Positions 56,205-64,000 of a stretch of 64,000 nt of DNA are shown here, piece by piece (position 1 is the first letter of the stretch; the number at the start of each line of letters is the position of its first letter). The notes below the pieces were generated by a model. That model ran no database searches. It was not told the DNA's origin and saw only the letters and a program-made list of their open reading frames with translations. The DNA comes from Chelydra serpentina. Lineage: Eukaryota > Chordata > Testudines > Chelydridae. Position numbers and translations under genes: made by a program. The stretch spans positions 35,405,001-35,469,000 of the forward strand of contig JBAIAC010000004.1 of assembly GCA_037349315.1 (NCBI GenBank). Direction: 5' to 3'.

Positions 56205-57503
56205 CCCTCCAATAAATAAATGTAATCAAAATCCCCCACGGAATATTAAGGGGGTGTAACTCTCCCTTGTAGCATAAGATCTTAGCTGCAGTGGAGTGTA
56301 CACACAGTCCCTTGCACTGCAGTCATTTAGAAATGACCAAAAGAAAGTGAAATTACAGCTACATAAAAGCTTCAGGTGTGCCAGTCAGGTGGAGAGATAA
56401 CAAACCAGTGCGACTTCCTGGCTGGGCACCCCCAAACCAGGACTTTTCCCCTCACCAGAGGCCTTTTCTAGCTAGCTGAGTGAAGTGTTCTCAGGACTCT
56501 CTGCTTAGATGCTCCATTGCAAAGCAGATCTTGCGCTGGGAGGAGCAGAGACTCAAATCCTGGTCTTCTGGAGCAAGGGATGCCTAGAGAATGCCTAGTC
56601 CTTTTCACCTCGATATAGCACCTGGGGACTCTGTCTCCTTGCTGGGTCCAACTCATGGTTGGTGATTATTTGGGACTGATTTCTTTCTCTGTCTGATGCT
56701 TTCAGCTGCCATGCTGTTTCAGAGACATGTAGCTGAGGGGGACATCTATGCTTCTGGTTGGCTGGCCAACAAGCAAAATTGACTTCTTTCACCTACTCTG
56801 CAGAGAGAGTCGGGAGCAGCACCTCCTTCTGTTGCTAGCACCCGATGCTTGGCATTCATTGCCTTCGCCCAAATACTGTGCACTGGCATAGTTAATCCAC
56901 CTCTCCAAGTGGCAGTAGCTAGGCCAACAGAAGGAATCTTCCATTGACCTACCTGTATTTACAGGGGATTAGGTCGACCTAACTAAAGTGCTCAGGGCAT
57001 GAAATTTTTCACAGTCCAGAGCAACACATCTAGATCAATCTAATTTTTAGGTATAGACCAGGTCTTAGAATGGACATACACATATCTGGGGGCCCAGGCC
57101 TAGAGAGGGATGTTGGGGCCTGCGGCTGGTTGCCCCTGTCACATCAGTCAGGCCTTTGGGCTGATAATTCCTGCTCTTCTTCTTTGTCCCAATCTGCACT
57201 GCTCAGCAAGGTCTCAAGCACATGGTAGGCAGGCTTTTTCTGTTTCCCACCCTTTTCTTTGGTGCTAGTCTGTGCCTGTGTAGCCATTGGAACCTGAATA
57301 TCTCAAACTCCCAAATGGTAAAGGAGCTAGGTTTCTTCCTATGCAACTCTATTTGCTGTGCTTATCACTTTATCCCTATCTGGCAAGTCACTCTTTAAGG
57401 TCCAAAAGCTTCAAAGCCCTCTCTCATTTGTCTCTCCCTCTTTTACTTTTCATCCTCATTGTCCCTCTCTTTCTCTCCAGGATCTCACCTACATCTCACC
57501 CTA
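56205..57503. other. Gene-free stretch with a MITE fragment
   Basis: At 56880-57065 GCACTGGCATAGTTAATCCA, CCTCTCCAAGTGGCAGTAGC, CTTCCATTGACCTACCTG and TTTAGGTATAGACCAGGTCT represent one end of the GTCTACAC-type MITE family. Nothing else is recognised. Confidence 0.5.
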
Positions 57504-57687
57504 GGGGGCACGTCTACACAGGGACACTCAGGAAAGTTAAGACAAATACCAAGGCAACTTTCCTCCTGAGTGAGAACATCTACATGTTGGAGGGAGGGTG
57601 TTAACTCACTTTAATTTATGCACGTTGACTTAACACCTTTAGTTGATTCACCTTAACTTTCCTGAGCGTCCCCATGTAGACAAGTCC
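57504..57687. mobile_element. Long-TIR MITE, 184 bp
   Basis: Left terminus GGGGGCACGTCTACACAGGG, then ACACTCAGGAAAGTTAAG; the right terminus is its inverted complement (CTTAACTTTCCTGAGCGTCC, then CCATGTAGACAAGTCC), about 37 bp with few mismatches. TA (or CTA/TAG) abuts both ends. The interior repeats TTAACTCACTTTAAT and TTGACTTAACACC. There is no coding capacity. Confidence 0.85.
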
Positions 57688-58622
57688 TAGGCTAGCTCAA
57701 AGACATACACATTTTGTTGTCCTGTTAGGGGAACCATTGACAGCACAGCAGAATGCCTAGGCCACTGCCAGTATTGGAATATCGATGATTATGCCTATTC
57801 CCCAAAGCACCTATAAGACCTTTGTAGTAGCCCTAGCATAACTAAGGCAAAGGCAGGAGGGAAGGCTGCAGAGATCTCAAGGAATGAGCCTGATTCTGCA
57901 TCCTCCCTGATATGCTGTGGTAAACGTCTGTGAAAAACAGGAAGTCTAGGTATATTTTAGAACTGTTGTGTGGAAACACAGCTGCAGGACTAACTGCTTA
58001 AAAGTGCTTGCTTAATGGTTTTTCTTTGATTGACATGTTGTTAATGTAATTGTAACAGTTACTCACATATTTAGATTAATATTATAGAATTTTTACCATT
58101 CTTCTACCATAGATTATAGTAAGATAACGATAATAAGTAGTGTTACCTTAAGAAGGGGAACATTTACATGCATGAAAAATGCTAGGGTCTCAATTTGGTG
58201 CCAGATGGCAGTAGACTGATCAAGTCCCAGACTCAAACAAGCTTTCTGTCTTTACACGTTTGTGTATAAAAAGAACATCACTGGGCTTCTGCTGTGTCTG
58301 ATACTCAGACATCAAGGGGTTCCTTTTCAAAGTGTTACAGTAGACAGGAATTGTGCGCCCAAGCCCCATTGTTTGTTAATGGTGCTCTCTGTGCATACCT
58401 GCTGCTCTCTCTTTTGAAATCTGCCCCTCACTGTTCAGAAAAAGATCTTTTGTTCTGAAAACTTGGAATTTGCATTTTAGAAAGAGAGACAAAATGTAAT
58501 GGCCTGCCCTGTGCTGTGCAGGTATGCTAACTGGGGGCAGGAAGAGGGAGAGAGAAGAAGATTTAGGGAGCCTGCTGCTCACCCCATTCACTATAGAACA
58601 CATCAGCAGGATTCCTACCCAA
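57688..58622. other. Gene-free stretch
   Basis: No recognisable gene or element. Confidence 0.5.
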
Positions 58623-58694
58623 GGCCTGATCCAAAACCCCTTGAAATCAGTGGTAAATTTCTCCTTGATTTCAGTAGGCTTTGGATCAAGTCCC
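58623..58694. repeat. Short palindromic repeat, well preserved
   Basis: Left half GGCCTGATCCAAAACCCC, then TTGAAATCAGTGGTAAATTT; right half CTCCTTGATTTCAGTAGGCT, then TTGGATCAAGTCCC. The halves are inverted complements across about 72 bp. Confidence 0.65.
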
Positions 58695-58719
58695 TAGTTC
58701 TTCGTAGAATGCTAAGCAT

Positions 58720-58775
58720 GGGTTGGGTTGGGTTGGGTTGGGTTGGGTTGGGTTGGGTTGGGGTGGGGTGGGGGG
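58720..58775. repeat. (GGGTT)n array
   Basis: Eight consecutive GGGTT units followed by GGGGT units and a G run. It lacks the A of the vertebrate telomere hexamer, so it is a simple repeat rather than a canonical interstitial telomere. Confidence 0.9.
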
Positions 58776-58807
58776 AGGAAGGCTGCAGTGCAAATGTGAC
58801 AGTTTGT
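58775..58807 (+). repeat. 33-bp direct repeat, copy 1
   Basis: GAGGAAGGCTGCAGTGCAAA, then TGTGACAGTTTGT; matches 59136-59168 at 30 of 33 positions by eye. Confidence 0.8.
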
Positions 58808-59015
58808 GCTCCTATGTTCACCATTTTAACAGACTATGATACATTTTTACAATGTATGCTTTGTGAGGTATCATTTGAAAACTCATAATTTGCTGATTAT
58901 TGTTGTGGTAAAACATTGCATGTAAAAAGGTATAAGATTCTACTGTAGAACATTGCTGTAACATGTTCCAAAGTTAGAAAGGCAGGCCCAAACCAGTTTT
59001 TCAGAGACAAAAAAC
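58808..59015 (+). repeat. Dispersed repeat family, copy 1
   Basis: TCCTATGTTCACCATTTTAA, CAGACTATG, GAGGTATCATTTGAAAACTC and ATAATTTGCTGATTATTG recur at 63431-63625 in the same orientation. Family identity is unknown; an LTR-retroelement or internal retroelement fragment is possible. Confidence 0.65.
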
Positions 59016-59135
59016 ACATTGATGCCCCAGTCATGTATCAGCATAATCAAATAGACTAAGACAAAAATGGGAAAAGAAAGTGTTATTGTTCCCCATATTA
59101 CTGGTGGGGAGCTGAAGCACAGAGGGGGAGAGGGG

Positions 59136-59168
59136 GAGGAATGCTGCAGTGCAAATGTGTCAATTTGT
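59136..59168 (+). repeat. 33-bp direct repeat, copy 2
   Basis: GAGGAATGCTGCAGTGCAAA, then TGTGTCAATTTGT; paired with 58775-58807. Confidence 0.8.
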
Positions 59169-59957
59169 AACCAAGACCCTGGTTTGAGGGACATTTGACT
59201 GACCAAGTACGTGAGAAGAGAAGAAGTCTCTGTCTAGGACTGGTAGCTATACCTGCTTTGTTTGCCAATCAGGATACTGTGTGAGGCCAACATAATTCCT
59301 GAGGGTTTATGCTTGGGGAACTGAGGCTTATTAGGAAGACTTATTATATAATCTTTTACTGCTTGTGTGGTTCTCTCAAACTGCTGTGCATTGAGCAAAT
59401 TGAATCTGAATTTTCACGGGTACCGGTAACAATCTGCCCAGCTGTGGGCCAGTAAAGATCCGTTTCAACAGAAGAGACTAGGACTTCCTGGGAAAGAAGT
59501 CCAGTTTGTGTGTAGCAAACACAAATTGCACGGTCCTATCCCTCTTTGGAGTGTGTGTGTGTGTTTGGATAATCTGGCCCCACATTTTCTTGCACCCACA
59601 TTCTCCTTCATCTCTGATTTTAAAAAGAAAAGGGTTAGTTAAAAATAAATAAAAAGAGTTACAAATAATTAATGAGAAAAAAACGCCTGCATTTTAAAAG
59701 ATATGCTGTTTTATAAAAACGGTGGTGCTATAAATAAACATGAGACTGAGATGTGTTTCACATAGACAATATCCTGTAGTTCAGAGAGATCTCTGGTTGC
59801 TCTGGTAACTTTACAAGATTTTTTCCCCTTATTAACTGGCGAACAAGTAGGCATATAAAACACACATTTGAGCAATTAGACAGGGAATCAAACAAAAGCC
59901 AGGGGTCAAGGGTGAGATGAATTACCAAAGATACCACAAAGTGAAGAGTTACAGTAC
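59169..59957. other. Gene-free stretch
   Basis: A short GT run at 59559-59571. Otherwise AT-rich and unassigned. Confidence 0.5.
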
Positions 59958-60370
59958 TAGGCTGACCATATTTCCTTGAGAAAAAAACGGGACATTGGGA
60001 TGGCAAAAATGGGACGGGGAGACAAGGAGCAGCCGCAACAAGCCGCTCCTTCTATCCCCGCCGAGCAGCTGAGCGGGGAGACGAGGGGCAGCCGCAACAA
60101 GCTGCCCTTTGTCTCCCCACTCAGCTGCTCGGCGGGGAGACGAGGGGCAGCCGCAACAAGCTGCTCTTTGTCTCCCCGCTCAGCTGCTCGGCGGGGAGAC
60201 GAGGGGCAGCCGCAACAAGCCAGCGTTCAGTTTTTTACAAAAAAATAAAAACTATATATAGTTTATTAAAAACGGGCCAAAATTGACATTTATATTAAAA
60301 CGACAGGACGGTCGGGAAATATGAAGAAAACGGTACTGTCCCGTTTAAAACGGTACGTATGGTCAGCCTA
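59958..60370. mobile_element. MITE with TAGGCTGACCATA termini and an internal minisatellite
   Basis: Left end TAGGCTGACCATATTTCC; right end ACGTATGGTCAGCCTA, inverted complements over about 14 bp. Sub-terminal blocks also pair (AAAACGGGACA near 59985 and TGTCCCGTTTTAAAC-like near 60337). TA flanks are present, and CAGTAC occurs just outside both ends (59952 and 60373), so the true target duplication may be longer than TA. The interior holds a GC-rich 59-bp tandem repeat and no transposase. Confidence 0.75.
60012..60230. repeat. 59-bp minisatellite inside the MITE, about four units
   Basis: GGGGCAGCCGCAACAAGC recurs with starts at 60026 (variant), 60085, 60144 and 60203, a constant 59-bp period. 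Each unit includes CAGCTGCTCGGCGGGGAGAC or a close variant, which is itself partly palindromic. The 90-codon frame across it is an artefact of the repeat. Confidence 0.9.
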
Positions 60371-61369
60371 TTCAGTACCTATCTCCAGTGGTGCTACAGG
60401 AACTGCCCTGGTTCCTTAAACATCTTGCTGCGTTCAGATTGCAAACAGCTGCTGCAGTGGTGCAAAGAGTGCTGTTGACAGCACAAAATGTAACATTTGA
60501 ATGTTGGTAAAATTGTACGTTGGAGTCAGTACCGTGTTTGGATTTACAAGAGTTTACATGTATTTTTCAAGAAGCACAGTCAGTCAACACACAGGGCCAT
60601 AGTTTGTTCTCCTCTACATGTGTTCAAATCCACTGAAGCGAGTGGGCCAATTTATTCCTGATATAACTCCACTGAAGTTAGCAGAATTACACCACGGATG
60701 ATGAATGTAGTCAGTGCATTTAGAAACTTTTGGTTGTGTGTTCACTGGATGTAAGCCACATCCAGTGGTGGTATAAAAGTGTCAGAAAATGGGTGTGAAT
60801 GACCAAGTCAAACATCCACCATGTTGGCATCCAGTGGCACTGAAAGTGAATGGAGCCTACATGGCAGAAGCGATGAGTATTGTAGAAACAGCACCTAATA
60901 AATATAGGATAAGGCTCAGATGTCACACTTTATCTTATATATTCATATTTGCATTTTCTGCTACAAAGCTCCTTTCATACTCTCATTTTTTAAGTAAGGG
61001 CTTGACTGCATTTTTTTCCTTCCGCCAGTGCAGTTACATCAGTGCAAGAAAGCAGTGTAGATAACTGCTGTCGCTAATTTTGCATGCCAACTCAATGTCA
61101 AATTCATTCAAGTTACACAATTGTAACCACACCTATTTTGACTGTCTGCCCCAAACATGACACCTTCATCATAGTTTATGTTTCAACTGAATTTAGTCCA
61201 AAAACGTACGTGGGAGTTGTACCTGCTTACACCAGTTCTGAATTTGACCCAGGTTTCATACATTTTAAAGTCTAAAATCGATACAGCAGGGCTGCATTTG
61301 TTCCGCTATGGAACACCATTGAGTTCTCCCACTTCAGCCCCCAGCACTCCAGGCATGATTGTTTTCTAT
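60371..61369. other. Gene-free stretch
   Basis: No gene recognised. A weak core of the short palindromic family (CACTGAAGCGAGTGG, CCACTGAAGTTAGCAG) lies at about 60630-60700. Confidence 0.5.
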
Positions 61370-61620
61370 TGTTATTAATAATTACTATTATTACAGTAGT
61401 GCCTGGAGATACCAGCCAAGATTGGGGTCCCATTGTGCTGGGCACTGTACACAGACAGACAGTCCCCACCCTGAGGATCTTACAATCTAGTGGAAAATAG
61501 AGGTGCAGAAAGGTGAACTGACTTGCCCAAGGTCACAGAGCAGTGCTGGAAATGGAAGACAGATCTTCTGACTCTCTAGACAGCATGCTATGCATTTGAC
61601 CATGCTGCTGCTCAGCTAGC
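61370..61620 (-). mobile_element. MIR-like SINE, nearly complete
   Basis: On the minus strand it runs from a tRNA-like head (ATGGTCAAATGCATAGCATG) through CTGTGACCTTGGGCAAGTCA and GTTCACCTTTCTGCACCTC, to AGATTGTAAGATCCTCAGGG and GTACAGTGCCCAGCACAATG, ending in an AATAAT tail. It shows the complete order of the family of which other copies here keep only parts. Confidence 0.7.
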
Positions 61621-61836
61621 TTTCTACCTAGCACAATGACAAGTTAGCCATTTGGCTAAAGACAAATGACTGTGCACTACTTAAGTCTCACTTAGGCCTT
61701 GTGCTGGCCCACTGCAGAGAGGTGCTTTTCTCCTTTGATGAATAGAAAATAGTGGGAGTGAGGGGTTGTGTGTGTGGGGGGGAGGGGTTTGGTGTATTCC
61801 AAAGTTCTGTAGAGGATTCACTTAGTTTGTGCAAAA
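61621..61836. other. Gene-free spacer
   Basis: A short GT/G-rich run at 61767-61788; nothing else. Confidence 0.5.
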
Positions 61837-61844
61837 CTCTAGAA
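61837..61844. repeat. Target duplication, left copy
   Basis: CTCTAGAA, matching ATCTAGAA at 62285-62292 in 7 of 8 positions. Confidence 0.7.
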
Positions 61845-62284
61845 CAGGGGTGGCCAACGTGTGGCTCTGGAGCCACATGCGGCTCTTCAGAAGTTAATAT
61901 GTGGCTCCTTGTATAGGCACCGACTCTGGGGCTGGAGCTACAGGCACCAACTTTCCAAGCTGCTGGGGGGTGCTCACTGCTCAACCCCTGGCTCTGCCAT
62001 AGGCTCTGTCCCCACTCCACTCCTTCCTGCCCCCTCCCCTGAGCCTGCAACTCCCTTGTTCCCCCTCCCCAAGCCTCCTGCAGGCCACAAAACAGCTGGT
62101 CGGGAGGTGCGGGGAGGGAAGGAGAGGGAGGCGCTGATCGGTGGAGCTGTAGGTGGGCGGAAGGTGCTGGAAGCCAGGGGGCGGGGGAAGAGCTGATGCA
62201 GGGCTGCTGACGTATTACTGTGGCTCTTTGGCAATGTACATTGGTAAATTCTGGCTCCTTCTCAGGCTCAGGTTGGTCACCCCG
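61845..62284. mobile_element. Non-autonomous hAT-like DNA transposon, 440 bp
   Basis: Begins CAGGGGTGGCCAACGTGTGG and ends CTCAGGTTGGTCACCCCG. It is a sister copy of 38464-38897, sharing GAGCCACATGCGGCTCTTCA, AAGTTAATATG, GGGGGGTGCTCACTGCTCAA and GGCTCTTTGGCAATGTACAT. An 8-bp near-perfect duplication flanks it. The 111- and 120-codon frames on opposite strands are shadows of the repeat. Confidence 0.9.
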
Positions 62285-62292
62285 ATCTAGAA

Positions 62293-63430
62293 TTAATCAA
62301 GCCCTTAATATGCAATGCACATTTCCCAACACAAGCTTAGAAATGATACCACAAGAATGGATGACCAACTGCGAAGGGACGTTAAGCTCTGTTTCTATTA
62401 TGACTAGTTAATAAATCTGAAGGAAAAGCAAAGGCTGGAATAGAATTGCTAACAGGTAAGTGACTTTGATCCTCTAGACGTAGTGAGATCCCCGCATGAA
62501 ACAGAACTAGGAAACAATGCTAATGGACAGTAATTTTCAAGTTACCTCATGGTAATAGCATCACAGAGATGTTATGACTGTGAGATACTCTGGAAGTTAA
62601 TGTTTGAGAGGATACTAGTATCCCAAAGCCATATGTTTTGGCAATCATGCAGTTAACTTTTGGACTGAAACTTCTCCTTTGCCAAGTGTGTGAAAGTCTG
62701 AGGAAAATCATTTCAGCTGGTTTTGGCTTGTTAGAATCTGGCAAAAAGTGTGATTTTTTTCCAGTCATATTTCAGTAAAGGTAAATACACAAACACCAAC
62801 CAAATCAATCAGTTGAGCTATACTGATTTACACTTGATGAGAGTCTGTTCCAGTGCCCCAGGTAAGTGTGTGGCATCAATATTTATTACTGGCAAGATTA
62901 TAATGCTACTATGTTCCAATTCCTTTTTTACACAGCAAAGCATGTTAGGATTTTTTGACTGCCGCTGTGCATGGAGCAGATGTTTTTATAGAGCTGTTCA
63001 CAGTGATGCTCAGATCTTTTTCCTGAAAGGCTTCAGTTAATTTAGAACATTGTAATGTGTATGCCTATTTCAGTTTAAACCTTTCAGTCTTGGGAAATGA
63101 GAGGACAACTGGATTTCATCTCCCACCACATTGCCAGGCACCAAGCTTGGTTATTAGCCACATATTCCTACTCTTTGTTTTTTGTCTCTAAGGCAGTTTC
63201 TGACAGCACTTCATAATTACTTAGTTTCTTAGTTTCTTTAATAGCCTCTTGAAAGGGATTTGGGAAGAGGCTTTTGAAAGTTCAAATGAAGTGCATAAGC
63301 TAATTCTCCTTCAGCCTATTGTTGATATACTTAAAGAAATCTAGTAAATTGGAATGACATCATCCTTCTTTACAGAAGTCAGTATGATTTGTCTCCATGT
63401 CATGTAGATGTGTTTTGTAATGCCCTTGTG
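62293..63430. other. Gene-free stretch
   Basis: No recognisable gene or element. The 96-codon frame at 62750-63040 has no domain. Confidence 0.5.
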
Positions 63431-63625
63431 TAATGCCCCTATGTTCACCCTTTTTACAAGACTATGCTTTGTACAAAATGTAACACAGTGTAAGGTATCA
63501 TTTGAAAATTCATGATTTGCTGATCATTATTGTCCTGGTACAATGTGTGGCAACCAAGACATATCCCAGCATGTTTGTGACTGCTCTCCAGAACAAGTTC
63601 CCTAGAGACAAAAGGCTAGTCAACA
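63431..63625 (+). repeat. Dispersed repeat family, copy 2
   Basis: AATGCCCCTATGTTCACCCT, TTTTACAAGACTATGC, GTAAGGTATCATTTGAAAAT and TCATGATTTGCTGATCATTA parallel 58808-59015. Confidence 0.65.
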
Positions 63626-64000
63626 CCTCAGACAGGTGTTGGATGGGGGATTAGAGAAGAGGGAAAGCATAGTTAATCCCTGCAACCCTTACTATGCTGA
63701 ACAGTGCTTATTCAAGTATATAGTTCCACTGAGATCACTTGGGCTACTCACTTTGGTCCAAACCACTTAAAACAGGGGTACTTTGAGCCATCATTTAAAT
63801 GCATATAGCCTGATTTTTACGATTCTTACACTGAACATCAGTTACCAAACACTCTATTCCTATTTTCACAGGAACAGCGCTGTGAGGAGGAAGGGAAGGT
63901 GGATTTGCACTTCCAATATTCTGGGGTCCTCCATGGTCAGTCATAAATCAGGGCTGCTCTAGCATACACTCACAGGCAGGGACACCCCTCCCCCCCACCT
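63626..64000. other. Gene-free end of window
   Basis: No recognisable feature; ends in a C-rich run. Confidence 0.5.

Noticed and set aside
58720..58775. Interstitial telomeric repeat
   Set aside because: The unit is GGGTT, not TTAGGG; no intact telomeric hexamer array is present.
60012..60230. CRISPR-like array
   Set aside because: The period is a continuous 59-bp tandem without unique spacers, it lies inside a MITE, and the window is clearly eukaryotic.
1..64000. A new multigene defence or metabolic system
   Set aside because: I found no cluster of co-oriented, intact coding genes. All long frames trace to LINEs, the RPL23A retrocopy, or low-complexity shadows.

Overview
This window reads as a vertebrate gene desert, almost certainly from a cryptodiran (hidden-neck) turtle. 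Three observations support this. CR1-clade LINE fragments dominate on both strands. Two tRNA-derived SINEs of the tortoise/Cry pol III type sit at 14998-15179 (minus) and 15558-15735 (plus, with clear A and B boxes). Most of the rest consists of short non-autonomous DNA transposons and MIR-like SINEs. I find no host gene with exon structure. There is also no operon, CRISPR array or prokaryotic signal. The only host-derived coding sequence is an intronless RPL23A retrocopy at 35969-36409.

Layout. 1-8490: mostly unassigned AT-rich sequence with a degenerate MITE (about 1270-1570), a sauropsid dispersed repeat (1925-2075), a 208-bp hAT-like element with a perfect 8-bp target duplication (4797-5004) and a MIR-like SINE (7821-8043). 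8494-9755: minus-strand CR1 followed by a plus-strand CR1 tail. 11740-13388: palindromic MITEs. 13600-15735: minus-strand CR1 with an intact FADDT motif, then the two Cry SINEs around a GGGGC microsatellite. 16215-16749: MIR-like SINE disrupted by a hAT-like element. 20107-23974: a full-length, only lightly damaged APE-type LINE bounded by an exact 11-bp target duplication; this is the most informative object in the window. 24860-27918: CR1 fragments on both strands, one split by a 315-bp hAT-like element. 30251-33766: a TA-flanked MITE and an LTR-like repeat. 35969-36409: RPL23A retrocopy. 36728-40368: CR1 on the minus strand, the larger copy split by a 434-bp hAT-like element that has a sister copy at 61845-62284. 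42265-47420: CR1 tails, MITEs and SINEs. 48115-53152: a long plus-strand CR1 with an ORF1 (SGNH-like) remnant, endonuclease and RT, interrupted by an LTR-like element and a 174-bp hAT-like element. 53155-64000: an LTR-like repeat, MITEs, a GGGTT array, a MITE carrying an internal 59-bp minisatellite, and a repeat family seen twice (58808 and 63431).

How the parts relate. The elements do not form a pathway; they record successive insertions. CR1 copies are the older layer. LTR-like and hAT-like elements lie inside them and leave 5-bp and 8-bp duplications that can be read directly. I see no evidence for a new cellular system. The best leads are the near-intact LINE, the family of small hAT-like elements with exact duplications, and the short palindromic repeats built around a CCATTGAAGTCAATGG-like core.
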